A stretch of DNA of 64,000 nt from Costus lasius (lineage: Eukaryota; Streptophyta; Magnoliopsida; Zingiberales; Costaceae). The stretch covers positions 31,855,439-31,919,438 of the forward strand of contig CM050450.1 in assembly GCA_027563935.2 (NCBI GenBank). The letters run 5' to 3'. Below the pieces are notes generated by a model. The model made no database searches, was not told the origin of the DNA, and was given only the letters and a program-made list of their open reading frames with translations. Made by a program: the position numbers and the translations under genes. Below are positions 24,101 to 34,471 of this stretch, in pieces. The first letter of the stretch is position 1. Each line of letters begins with the position of its first letter.

Positions 24101-25074
24101 ATATCTTGATCATTGGAAACGATATTCCTGAACTGCATGCTGTTAAGGCATGGTTAGGAAAATGTTTTCAGATGAAAGATCTAGGAGAAGCAGCCTATGT
24201 ATTAGGTGTGAAGATCTACCGGGATAGATCTAAGAGGCTTCTCGGGTTGTGCCAGAGTACCTACATCGATAAGGTCCTGGAGAGATTCCATTTAGAGAAT
24301 TCTAAACGTGGATATCTTCCAGTCAGACATGGTCTGAATCTTTCGAAGAGTCAGTGTCCACAAACACAGACTGAGAAAGATGAAATGGACAATACGCCTT
24401 ATGCTTCGGCTATTGGGTCCATTATGTATGCGATGTTGTGTACTCGCCCAGACGTCGCTTACGGGTTAAGCGTGACCAGTCGATTCCAAAGTAATCCAGG
24501 TTTGGCGCACTGGATTGCGGTCAAGAACATCTTAAAATATCTGCGGAGGACCAAAGATATGTTCTTGATATATGGTGGTCAGGAAGAACTCAGTATAGAG
24601 GGATATACTGACGCTTCGTTCCAGTCGGACCAGGATGATTTCCGATCGCAATCAGGCTATGTTTTTAGCTTGAATGGAGGTGCTGTGGTGTGGAAAAGTT
24701 TCAAACAGTCAACTGTTGCTGATTCCACAACAGAAGCCGAGTATGTTGCAGCCTCGGAAGCATCCAAGGAGGCAGTGTGGATTCGTAAGTTCGTGAGAGA
24801 ACTTGGTGTCGTTCCTTCGAGTGCAGATCCTTTGGTTATCTTCTGTGATAACACTGGAGCTATAGCACAAGCAAAGGAACCGCGGTCACACCAGAAGTCC
24901 AAGCACATACAAAGACGTTTTCACTTGATCCGGGAGATCATTGATCGTGGCGAGATCAAGATTTGCAAGGTTCATACAGATGACAATCTGGCAGACCCGC
25001 TTACCAAGCCTCTGGCGCAGCAGAAGCATGAGAAGCACTGTAATAATATGGGTTTGAGATTTCTCAACCATTAG
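21190..25074 (+). CDS. Copia gag-pol polyprotein, intact, 1294 aa
   Basis: A full Ty1/copia polyprotein. Gag occupies residues 1-~260, with zinc knuckle CFHCGQLGHWKKDC at ~240-253. The protease has LDTACG at ~286. Integrase has the HHCC end from LWHSRLGHI (~420) and the catalytic triad in HSDVCGPF (~480), LRSDRGGEY (~544) and NGVSERRN (~580). Reverse transcriptase has QMDVKTAFLNG (~882) and YVDDILIIGND (~967). RNase H has GYTDASFQSD (~1137), DSTTEAEYVAASEA (~1177), FCDNTGAIAQA and a final KSKHIQRRFHL. The order PR-IN-RT-RH defines copia. The start MSFNVRSLLEREKF is chosen because the same motif opens related gag proteins. No stop or frameshift; all catalytic residues I looked for are present. 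It ends 20 bases before the 3' LTR. Lineage (Angela/Tork/TAR-like) is unresolved. Confidence 0.96.
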   Translation: MSFNVRSLLEREKFAGPNFSDWFGHLKIVLKAERKLYVLETAIPPQPAPNAARAVREAYEKHVNDSIDVACLMLASMTPPLQRQHEDMSAIEIIANLKMLYAAQARTERYNLTKLFFQSKLAEGSPVGAHVLKMIGHKEALEKLGHTINQELAVDIILQSLPPSFDAFIINFNMNKIDCTPAELLNMLLTTEETLKGKPSTSVLMVPSRNKKKGKKGKAPVKNYSKALKQKVKRSKDNRCFHCGQLGHWKKDCKALQGDKRGSIASGSGIYVTEVMVSSSSISWVLDTACGVHICSNVQELKRRRQVGQHEVDLRVGNGARVAAVAVGDYFITLPSGIVLELNNCYFVPSITKNIISIPALVRKGFAFECKISKCVLTYDNIVYATGSINNGLYMLDMENSIQNIDNKKAKYADDSTLLWHSRLGHINEKRIKRLHEHGLLGSFSYEEIETCKACLMGKMTKSPFPHKGQRASGLLDLIHSDVCGPFSKHARGGYQYFITFTDDFSRYGYVYLMRHKNESFDKFKEFKNEVQNQLGRNIKALRSDRGGEYLSHAFTDYLKECGIISQLTPPGTPQWNGVSERRNRTLLDMVRSMMSQATLPYSFWGFALETAAKVLNRVPSKAVSKTPYELWYGKQPSLTFIKIWGCEAYVKKLASGKLESRSDKCIFVGYPKETKGYYFYDPKENKVFVARTAIFLEKEFLLQEASGREIKLDENPEEGQSSQAQLDVPEPVDQVIEQPEAQISREPRRSGRIRRQPERYDGVYIMDNDEPLTYADAVSGPESARWLEAMRAEMDSMSDNQVWDLVDPPPGVIPIGCKWIFKKKIDMDGNVVTYKGRLVAKGFKQIYGIDYDETFSPVAMFKSIRILFAIAAYYDYEIWQMDVKTAFLNGNLDEDVYMTQPEGFTNPSDRHKICKLKKSIYGLKQASRSWNIRFDESISEFGFIKNEDDPCVYKRFSGSVITFLILYVDDILIIGNDIPELHAVKAWLGKCFQMKDLGEAAYVLGVKIYRDRSKRLLGLCQSTYIDKVLERFHLENSKRGYLPVRHGLNLSKSQCPQTQTEKDEMDNTPYASAIGSIMYAMLCTRPDVAYGLSVTSRFQSNPGLAHWIAVKNILKYLRRTKDMFLIYGGQEELSIEGYTDASFQSDQDDFRSQSGYVFSLNGGAVVWKSFKQSTVADSTTEAEYVAASEASKEAVWIRKFVRELGVVPSSADPLVIFCDNTGAIAQAKEPRSHQKSKHIQRRFHLIREIIDRGEIKICKVHTDDNLADPLTKPLAQQKHEKHCNNMGLRFLNH

Positions 25075-25083
25075 ATTAAGTGC

Positions 25084-25094
25084 AAGTGGGAGAT
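25084..25094 (+). other. Polypurine tract
   Basis: AAGTGGGAGAT directly before the TGTTGG of the 3' LTR; primes plus-strand synthesis. The same tract ends the other two full copia elements. Confidence 0.85.
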
Positions 25095-26785
25095 TGTTGG
25101 GGTATGCCCTTAAGGCTAATGTTTGAGGCCTTTGGGATTGTATAAGTATCATGTAATAAACTCTTGTGTTTATAAAAGGCATGGTTATTATTCAGGTTGT
25201 TACCTTGTCTGCTGTAATAAGTGTACTTCTGAATAATGTCTCAAAGCTGTTCAGCTAGGCTGACAGGCTATATGTCCTTAGTCGAGATATCTTGGTGAAC
25301 ATGAGACAGCCTTGATATGATTGAGACTAATATGAGTGCTAATCTTATAGGATGCTTCGAGCATGGAATAAGATGTAGACTCATGGGTACATTGGATGTA
25401 CTGGACAGACCCTACTCGGATATTCCATTGCTTGTCACAATGTGAATGATCCTTGTGAGCACTAAGTGGCACATGTCCTTTGACTTGAGATCACTTGTGT
25501 TTCTAAATGATGATTGTCATTGTTTTGAGGTAGTTCAATATCATTTGAAACATAATGATTATAGACTATCTTGGATGGTGAGCTTGAATCAGGTTAGAGC
25601 ACTAGTGATAGACATAGGATTGCCGTCTCCTTGTTTAAGGAGTGTGATGTTCTAATGGGCCCCCTATATGAGATGATTGAGATAGTGTATGGCCATGCCC
25701 AGATGACAATGTGCATCTGATCTAATCATGCTCATCGTATTGGAGTTACAAGCTTGACCCGCTTGTCCAATAAGAACATCCAGTGGCAAAGGACACATGT
25801 ATGCCTTGTGAATGGAGTCACACTTGTGCAATGGTTTGGGAGTAGTCTTGGAAGACTCTTTCCTTTATATCGGGAGACAGTGATGTGTTGCTAGATACCC
25901 CTCACTGATCGTGATAACGTAAGTTATCGTTACCGACATTTAGAGGAAACCCTCAGGGTCGCACAATTTGATGATATGGCTTACTTGAGTCAGATCGAAT
26001 GGACTGGATTCTTTGAGTTCAGATTAAAGGGATTTTATCTCTGATTGTAAGTGAGATCTGGTCTGATCATGTTTGATTGATTAAGGCTTGAGATCGGTAA
26101 GCTTCGATCAAGAGAGATGATGCTAGATCGGAAAGATCAGGGGCATCAGGTGATGAATGGTTAGATCATGAGCCTTGGGGTTCAATATGGTCTAGACCAC
26201 ATGGCTTGAGCCATTTCGGTTTGGTTCATGAACCAAAGTTGAATCGAACGGTTTAGCTTGAACCGGTTCACAATTGTGAACGCATGGTTCAATGCTCAAA
26301 TGCGTTTGGGTTATGGCTTGAGCGCATGCTTTGATGAGCTTCCATTTATGGAAAGTCATCAAAGGGGGCCGGTTTCACTTAACGCCAAAAACGCTTATGC
26401 GTTGGAACTCTTCTCATCAACGCCTTGGACATTGGTTGAGGTGTGGTTGACGACGAGAAGGAGAGCTTGGGCAAAGAGGAACTCTCGGCAACAAGGAAGT
26501 TCATCATCCCTTCCATTCGACAAGTGAAGATTCCTTGAGTGACTTGCTAGCACAAGCGACCCCAAGGAGTGAGCCAACTTCATCTTGTGTGTGGCACACT
26601 TTGGAGGAGACCTATCTTGATCTCTTCTTCCAAGCCGAGATCCAAGTCCATGGCATTGGTATGATTTCTAGTTTCAAGTTGATCATATTGTTTCATATCC
26701 GATCTTGACTTGAAGCCCTCTTTCCGCTATGCATGATAGATGAGCATGCTTAGGGTTTCTTCCCCCTTAGTTAGGGGTTCCTTCA
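25095..26785 (+). repeat. 3' LTR, copia family B
   Basis: 1691 bp, TGTTGGGG...CCTTCA, followed by the TAATC target duplication. Same length as the 5' LTR and no difference noticed. Confidence 0.93.
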
Positions 26786-28495
26786 TAATCGTCTGAAGGT
26801 TACAAGAATTAAAGAGGCTGCAGTTAATGCATTTTCGTTACAGTCATAAATGGGGAATTTATTTAGATCATTTATTAGCCATCAAGAGTCATAATGGAAA
26901 TTAAGTTAAGAATTTGAAGAGACACGTAATTAAGATTCATTAATGGATGGGAATTTAATGCAGAATTTGAAGAGACACCTTTAGGTCTATATAAGAGAGC
27001 TGGGTTCTCTTCAAAAAGGGAGAGGAGTCTCAGTGAGAAGTCGAAGCTTTGGTCGAGAGCAGAGAAGGGAGAAAGAGACCCTTGTGCGCAACTCTAGAAG
27101 ATCTGAAGAAGAAGAATTGCTGCCCTTCCTTAAAGTGTTTGCCATCTTCTACCTTCTATCTTCACTTTGCTATCTTCTTTCCATAGGGATTTGTATTCAA
27201 ACGACGCTATGATAGAGTAATCTCTTTGTTGGAACTAAGGGTATAGTCTCGCTGAATGTATCTTGTTTTCAAACTTGTTATTTCATAGCGAATATAAATT
27301 TTATCACGTGTTTATTCGTTCTATGCTGTGTTACTGCTAGTGTTGCGTTGGCCATGCAATTACTTTTCTTAGGCGCCGCAAGAAGGACCGAACGGTGAAT
27401 TGCGATGCGAGATCTGCTAGTTCGAACATACTCTGAGCCATCAAGAAATGGGACAGGATTTGTATGAGGAATTTTATAGTATCTCTGAACCCAATGGATC
27501 AATCTAGGTACGGTAAGCCACGAAAGTAGGACGCCGATCTAGATTGATACCGGATTACGCCATCGAAAGAGGGTAATTTGTACCTTTTGATACTTCTTTG
27601 AGCACTTTTAAATTGCCTTGCTATGATTTTAACTCGTTCGAATTTAAGATCCATCAATGAGATAAACCCGAAGTTCCGATATCTCTAGTCTCTATTTTCT
27701 CCCCAAAAACATTCTCTTGCCAGACTCGATTTAAGTTGTATTGCTTTACTTTTCATAATCTTGAACCACTTAATCAATCGACTAGCTATTAATTTATAAT
27801 CCTTTGGTACTTAATCACTGTCCCTGTGGGATCGACATCTAAAGTACTACTATGACAAAGCCGTCACGCTTGCGGTTAGTAGTACGGTAAAGTACACATC
27901 AGGTATCCAAATTAACCCAAGTCTCCTACTCTTGTGGCTTACCGGGTTAAGTGGGCCCAATGTGTTCTGTGAAGGATTAGGGTGGAGCATGAAACACATG
28001 AAATCTCTCATTCAAATTGATTCAAACTAGAGAGAGGAGTATATCCTTGATGGGAGAGGGTGGAGCATGATCTTCAGCGTCGAAACAAGAAAGAAATCAT
28101 GCCGGAACAGTGTCGCAGTCCAGAAAAACACTCCAAAACATTAGGTCACACTGTTTCACTTCGTTCTCCTCAACCCCTTGCCCAAATTGCGTGATTCCAA
28201 TCCCAAAACGTCCGTGCCCCAGTTAGGAAGGTCTCCGTAAAATTTCAGCAAATTCCGCTGCAAGAATAATAAGTTACGAGTGAAAAACCGAACGCCTGTC
28301 AAAACTAGATGGAATCGTTCACGGCCATGCATGGACGTACGGCCATGCCGTGAACGGCTCGTCGAGGTTGATTTTCTGAAAACCTACTCTTCACGGCCAT
28401 GTATGCATTCACGGGTGTGGCCGTGAACACTTCGTCGAGTTTTAAAAAAGTTGGCCGATCTCTTCACGGTCGTGCATGGGTGCACAGGTGTGCCC

Positions 28496-30317
28496 TGATG
28501 ACTCCAAATTTCATAGTGAATTTCATGCTTATTCCATCAAGTTTTTCAGTCATATTCATGCTTCTTTGCTTATTTTATGTCTTTTTTTATCAAATATTTT
28601 AGAATCTACACCCTTTTTGGATTTTGATCATATTCAAGCAAAAAGGCAACGTTTTCAATGGTTATCGAGCAAATCCAACACATGGGAGTGATCACATCAA
28701 GAGGAGACTACATATCAAATTTCAAGCCAAAACGAACTTTCTGGCAAAATTACGGTAGTGCCGTAAGTATTTTTATAGCTGTAATTTTGGATTAAGGCAC
28801 TATCGTAATGGCTTTCACGGCAGCTTCATCTGGGAAATTTTTTGAGAATTACGGCACTACCGTAATTTTCATTACGGTACCGTAATTTCAGGCTGATTTC
28901 GACCCGAGACTTCAGAGGCTTCAGAGGAAAATTACGGCACTACCGTAAAATCCTTCATGGTGGCGTAATTTGGTTAGACTTCATACAGCGAGTTCAGTTG
29001 ATAATTATGGTACTACCGTAATTCCAATTACGGTACCATAATTCCTGCACAAACGCTCGATTCTTCGGCTAGAAAATTGATTTCGCAATTTCTCGAGATT
29101 GAGGGCACCAAATTGAGATCTGTGAAAGGTGATGCACTCACAATTAAAGAAGGAAGGTCTCAGAATAGAGGGGAGGGTTTTCGAAGCAAGAGAGGAAATT
29201 TTACCACCGATCCACGGTGAATTGGAGAGGAGAAGGGCCGCGCTAAGGTTCGTCGGTTCTCAGCCTACAGACCACCTCCGGCCACGAAATTTGACAGAGA
29301 GCTTCGCCTAGTGAAGGAGAACATACATCTGGAGTTTCAGAGTCTGAACGGAGGAGAAATCAACGAAACAATGGTGACAGCGCTGTTTAGGGCAAAATTA
29401 CGGGCTGTAATTTCATTACAGCCCTGTTTTGTAACTCTTCTCTCCCTATTTCGATTTCTTATCATACTGAAACATGTTTAGTTGTATTACCTTCATCATG
29501 CTAGCTTAATCTTTATTTGGGACATGGGGGTGTAATCTCTTTGTTTCTTAATGTCTAGAAAATTCTAATTTTGTCAAACTGATTTTATTGTGATAATTTT
29601 ACTTTTGTGATTGATTGTTTTTTAATTCTCCTTTCTTTCTTAATATCAGCATGTTTTAGAATTTTGCAAAATAGACTAAGAAGTTGATTGTGAAATTCGG
29701 AACCCTAGGAATTGTCGAGTTTGGAACTATCATGAGAGATTAGGTTGTTCTTTAATGTCTTGTTGATTTTATGATTCCTTGGATTGAGTTAATATTTTAG
29801 ACTTGATTAGAAATTGTAATAGATTAAATTTCTGATCGTCAGAGAACCTTGAGTAAAACTTGTGTTGAGACTCGGATGCACGAGAGTGATCTTTGAGTTT
29901 CCACTTGAGGTTAACAACTTAGAATTCGGATGCACGAGAGTGATCCTTGAGTTCTTAGTTGATGGTTTACTTATTTTCAGCATTGAATAGATCTTGCACG
30001 AGAGTGAAGATCGGTTCTTTGTGCGATTGTTTGCGCGAGAGCGAGACAATTTATTTATGAGGTAAACTATACCTTTATCATGATAAAATTAGATTGACAT
30101 ACACTTATCTTAATCTAGCCATCAGAAATTAAAGTAAATGAACCCCTAGTCCCAATTTCTTCTCTGATATTTTCTCCATGTTCTTTTTGATAGTTTGATT
30201 TATTATTTTTTGATTGCCTAGCTAGCGAGAAATCGATTATTCAGTACCTGGCAACAAGGTCTCTGTGGTTCGATATTTTTATTACTTCGAGTATCCATGC
30301 ACTTGCGGACAGCAACA
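28496..30317 (+). repeat. 5' LTR of the rearranged gypsy element
   Basis: 1822 bp. It holds a cluster of imperfect palindromes based on ATTACGGCACTACCGTAAT at about 28750-29045, and the terminal CTAGCTAGCGAGAAAT / GGTCTCTGTGGTTCGATAT / CACTTGCGGACAGCAACA signature. It corresponds to 34472-36397 but differs at many positions. Confidence 0.85.
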
Positions 30318-30323
30318 AGTTTT

Positions 30324-30340
30324 TGGCGCCGTTGCCGGGG
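30324..30340 (+). other. Primer-binding site, tRNA-Asp
   Basis: TGGCGCCGTTGCCGGGG, a perfect complement to the plant tRNA-Asp 3' end as I recall it, six bases after the LTR. Confidence 0.9.
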
Positions 30341-30685
30341 ATTAGTCCAAGGTACATGCCAAACAACTTGGGATACAACATGCCCGTGAATGGATCGGCG
30401 CAGTCTGGGAAAATAGTGTCATACACAACCGTGCATGGATACACAGCCATGCCCGTGAAGAGCGTAGAAAAGTCTGTTTGGGCTGAAATTTTACATGTAG
30501 CTTCGTCTCATCATGAGGAATCGTCCCACAGTTTCAGATCTTCCAAATTCCACCAATTTTAGGGTGAAATCCCTACATTTCAATGAAAATAGGGAAAAGT
30601 GAATATTCTAAATTATGTAAAGCATTTAGGCAAATAAATGCGACAAAACATGCATTTTACTCAAAAATAATAGCAGAAATAGATC
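30341..30685 (+). other. Leader and deletion scar where gag should be
   Basis: Non-coding. Around 30420-30460 it carries ACCGTGCATGG and CATGCCCGTGAAG motifs like those of the LTR at 28310-28490, so part of it may derive from another element. Gag and protease are absent: RT-proximal sequence begins about 360 bases after the primer site. Confidence 0.5.
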
Positions 30686-33047
30686 GTGATATATCATATA
30701 TTTGCATGCTATCAACTGCTTGGAAAAAGGGAGACAGATTTGCTTCTCAAAGAATTAAGGATTCATAGGAAGGTAATCGGGTACACAATTGATGACTTAA
30801 AGGGAATTAATCCTTCTTTTTGTATACACAATATCTTGATGGAAGAGGAACACAACCCACATACAGATTTTCAAAGGAGACTTAATCCCTCTATGAAAGA
30901 AGTTGTGAAGAAGGAAGTCCTAAAACTACTCGATGCAGGTATTATCTATCCTATCTTTGACAGTAAATGGGTAAGTCCTGTACATTGTGTTCCTAAGAAA
31001 GGAGGGGTAACTGTAATGAAAAACAAAGACAATGAACTGATTCCTGTTAGAACAGTAACTAGTTGGTGCATGTGCATAGATTATAGAAAATTGAATGCTG
31101 CTACTAGGAAAGACCATTTTTCCTTACCTTTTATTGATCAGATGGTTGAGAGGCTTGCAAACCATTCTCACTTTTGTTTCTTAGATGGATATTCTGATTT
31201 TTTACAAATTCCTATACATCCTAATGACCAAGATAAGACCACTTTCACCTGTCCATACGGTACTTTCGCATATAGGAGAATGTCTTTTGGTCTATGTAAT
31301 GCACCTGCTACTTTTCAGAGGTGTATGATGGCTATTTTTTCTAACTTCATTAAAAATTTTATGGATGTCTTTATGGATGATTTCTCTGTATATGGTTCTT
31401 CTTTTGATGATCGTTTGGCTAATTTATCTCGAGTTTTGCAGCGGTGTGAAGAAAGCAACCTTGTGCTTAATTGGGAAAAATATCATTTCATGGTTAAGCA
31501 AGGGATAGTTTTGGGGCACTTAATTTCAGAGAGAGGGATTGAAGTTGACAAAGCCAAAGTTGAGGTGATAGAAAAATTAGAGCCGCCTACTATAGTAAAG
31601 GAGGTCCGAAGCTTTCTAGGACATGCAGGATTCTACCGGTAATTCATCAAGGATTTCTCTAAACTTGGTTGACCTCTTACAAATTTACTTTGTAAAGATG
31701 TTAAATTTTCTTTTGATGAAGATTGTTTATCTACTTTTTAGGAATTAAATAAAGCTTTGGTTTCAGCACCTATCATTCAACCTCCAGATTGGGATTTGCC
31801 TTTTGTGCTCATGTGTGATGCCAGTAATTATGCAATAGGAGCAGTTTTAGGACAGAGAAAAGAGAAAAAAACTTATGTTATTCATTATGCTAGTATGACT
31901 TTGGATGAGACCCAAAGGAATTACACCACCACTGAGAAGGAACTTTTAGCTATAGTGTTTGCCTTTGATAAATTTAGATTATACTTGATTAACTCAAAAG
32001 TAGTGGTGTACACAGATCATGCAGCAATGAGGTACTTAATGTAGAAGAAGGACAGTAAACCACGCTTGCTCAGATGGATTTTACTCTTGCAAGAATTTGA
32101 TTTAGAAATTAAAGATAAAAAGGGATCAGAGAATTTTGTTGCAGATCATCTTTCATGGATAGTGGTAGATACTGAAAAGAATGATATAATCAATTATTCC
32201 TTTCCTGAAGAACAACTCTTGGCCATTGAACAAATCAGAGCCCCATGGTATGCTAACATAGTAAATTTCCTAGTAGTTAATATTCTTCCTCCTGATTTAA
32301 GTTATCAAAGAAAGAAGAGATTCTTAGCTGAGGTAAGGCACTATTTTTGGGATGAGCCTTATGTTTTTAGAAGATATGCTGATGGCATTTTTAGAAGATG
32401 TATACCTGAAGAGGAAATCACAGATATATTGTTTCAATGTCATGGATCTTCTTATGGTGGGCATGCTAGTACTAAGAAAACTGCTTTCAAAGTGTTACAA
32501 TCATGATTTTAGGCCTTCAATTTTTAAAGATGCTAGAAACTTTATTTTATTTTGTGATAGATGTCAAAAGATAGGTAACATCAACAGAAGACTTGAGATG
32601 CCATTGTCCAATACCCTTGAAGTAGAGGTATTTGATGTTTGGGGGATTGACTTCATGGGACCTTTTCCATCTTCTGGAGGTAACAAATACATACTTGTGG
32701 CAGTTGATTATGCTTCAAAGTGGGTTGAAGCTCTTGCTTCTCCTACTAATGATTCTAGGGTTGTGATGAAACTGTTCAAAAAGATTATCGTTCCACGATT
32801 TGGGACACCACGAGTAGTGATTAGTGATGGAGGCTCACATTTCATAGAACATAAGTTCTCAGCCTTGCTTAGAAAGTATGGGGTAAATCACAGAGTTGCA
32901 ACACCTTATCACCCCCAAATAAGTGGACAAGTTGAGATATCAAACAGAGAAATAAAGGGAATTTTGGAAAAGACAGTGTCACACACGAGGAAAGATTGGA
33001 CATCCAAACATAGTGCTTTGCAACACATATATTTGGGACACAAGTGA
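30686..33047 (+). pseudogene. Gypsy RT-RNase H-integrase, decayed
   Basis: RT is nearly complete from 30740 (VIGYTIDDLKGINPSFC) through CMCIDYRKLN, CFLDGYSDFLQIPI and FMDDFSVYG to FLGHAGFYR, where a TAA (31640) stops it. RNase H follows in the same frame ([45 protein letters not shown], then TAG), and integrase with a one-base frameshift near 32500. Integrase keeps CDRCQ, D in [12 protein letters not shown] in [10 protein letters not shown] and E in VEISNRE, but breaks off at [13 protein letters not shown], where intact relatives continue into the [10 protein letters not shown] region. The catalytic motifs are intact; stops and truncation abolish function. Confidence 0.88.
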
Positions 33048-33630
33048 AGAAAATTTTGAACTTTTGGAGTCTTGTGAGAAGAAGGATGAGGAATTTAAGG
33101 ATCCTCAAATAAGAAGTAGCAAGATAGATGGGGGTGAATTTGATAGTGTTAGGATGGAGTACCCTATTGAAGAGAAAGAAATTGAGGAGAAAAATGAGGA
33201 AGAGAATCCTGTGTATATTGTACCACCATCACCATATGAACCATCAATTCCTTTTCTCCAGAAAAATCCATTAGGAATTTGCATGATAGATGATGAAAAA
33301 GATGATTATAAAGATAATGATGAGGTGATTGAAATATTATTTGATTCAAATCCAACCACATATACCCAAAAGATGATAAAACATGAGATACTTGATCACA
33401 TTGACATTGAGGTAAGTGAAAAACCCAAATTAAAATTTGAAAACTTCTTGAGTAATCCAAGGTATGAATTTTTTTTTTATCTTAATTCCAATTTTCGTTC
33501 AATCATTGATATAAATATAAAGAAAGAATGCATGATTTTACTCTTGGATAAATACAGAAAAATTATTGGGTATTCTTTGCATAACTTTAATTTTTATTTT
33601 TGTATGCATGTAATGGCCACTACGACATAG
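33013..33630 (+). pseudogene. Displaced gag/RT linker fragment after integrase
   Basis: An acidic ORF of 205 codons. Its middle, PVYIVPPSPYEPSIPF, matches the PPPPYKPPIPF linker between gag and protease in the Athila element. Its end, IIGYSLHNFNFYFCMH, matches the VIGYSLDDIKGIDPSVCMH stretch just before RT. The protease that belongs between these two parts is missing. The fragment therefore belongs upstream of RT but lies downstream of a truncated integrase, pointing to a rearrangement between two copies. Confidence 0.65.
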
Positions 33631-34471
33631 ATCCTATTGGGTTTCATTGGATATATACTTTGGTGGGCACACTCTTGAGACAAAGGAAAAGCAGAAGATT
33701 ATATACTCTCTACTATACCACTGATTCACCAACTCCGCCATGACATGAAGCTAGAGTCAAGCTAACGACCTTAAATAAGCGCTTTTTGGGAGGCAACCCA
33801 ATTTTTTAACTTTTACTACTCTTAGTTCTAGTTTTTGATTTTCTTTAACTTTATAGAAATTTTTGCAGCATGATTTGATGAATTTTAACTGGTGGAAAAT
33901 CTTTTAATAAGTTATTTTATATGCAGGATTTGCGGTGGTACCTGAGTTAAGAGTTTAAGTCCAAAGAAAAAAAAACATGTATCTATGTGGGTACATACCA
34001 TGAGAGAAATCGTTTCACATTAACTCTGCTACCTTTGGATATGAGTTCAATTACATTGGTTATGTGATCAGTGTACTCTAATTTCGTCATCAGAAAAAAA
34101 AAAGGTGGTAATCAAATTAGAGAATGTGAATGATGCATAAAAGGGAGGAACTAAAAAATTATGAGTGGAAAAAGATCTTGGAAATCCTATTCCTGTAAAC
34201 AAAAGTATGATATTTTTGAACTGAAACTGGAAGAAATCTTGAGATTCAAATTCTATATATTGTACAAGTTGCGAAGTTTTATTTGATTAAGTTGTAGATC
34301 TTGAGAATTGAATTCAAACGATGGTATGTCTATTTAAAATTTTATGAAACAATTGGTGAAATTTTTCATTGGTGACTGTATTTTAGAAATTTATTCTTCG
34401 TGAGAAAGTCTTTTCCTTTGATCAATTTTTGATTTTGCTTGAGGACAAGCAAAGTTTGAGCCTTATGTATT
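33631..34471 (+). other. 3' untranslated region of the rearranged gypsy element
   Basis: Holds the conserved post-pol motif (AACGACCTTAAATAAGCGC then TTTTTGGGAGGCAACCC, about 33766-33803), A-rich stretches, and before the LTR GCTTGAGGACAAGCAAAG (about 34438), the usual polypurine-tract neighbourhood. No coding signal. Confidence 0.6.

Larger units (their letters stand above)
17570..26785 (+). mobile_element. Complete, probably intact copia family B element
   Basis: 9216 bp with two 1691-bp LTRs, initiator tRNA-Met primer site, a long leader, one uninterrupted gag-pol ORF, a polypurine tract and a perfect target duplication TAATC (17565-17569 and 26786-26790). The LTRs have identical length and I found no differences in the stretches compared; in long terminal repeats this implies very recent insertion. 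It lies in the 3' LTR of the older Athila-type element. Everything needed for autonomous transposition appears present. Confidence 0.95.
4565..27901 (+). mobile_element. Complete Athila-type Ty3/gypsy element with nested insertions
   Basis: Two LTRs (TGATGTCT...ACACATCA) bracket a tRNA-Asp primer site, gag-protease-RT-RNase H-integrase in one frame, a further ORF after pol, and a polypurine tract. The 5-bp duplication GGTAT at both ends proves a single integration. Two later insertions lie inside: a solo copia LTR (9770-11854) and a full copia element (17570-26785). Net length without them is about 12 kb, in the Athila range. Coding regions are broken by stops and small deletions, so it is now non-functional. 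Confidence 0.92.
17225..27901 (+). repeat. 3' LTR of the Athila-type element, split by copia insertion
   Basis: LTR parts 17225-17569 and 26791-27901 (about 1456 bp together) flank the inserted copia element. The right end ACACATCA at 27901 is followed by GGTAT, the element's target duplication. The split falls in ...GCATTAATC|GTCTGAAGG, which is unbroken in the 5' LTR near 4887-4898. Confidence 0.9.
4207..28495 (-). mobile_element. Minus-strand gypsy 5' LTR, split by Athila-type insertion
   Basis: The LTR edge TGATAGGGGCG lies next to the primer site (on the minus strand it ends ...CCCCTATCA). Sequence at 4207-4564 resumes at 27907 after the inserted element, whose flanks are the direct duplication GGTAT (4560-4564 and 27902-27906). 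The second part, to 28495, has repeated TTCACGGCCATG-type palindromic motifs and is cut by the next gypsy element at 28496. The outer LTR terminus is not visible. Only 4207-4564 and 27907-28495 belong to this LTR. Confidence 0.75.
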
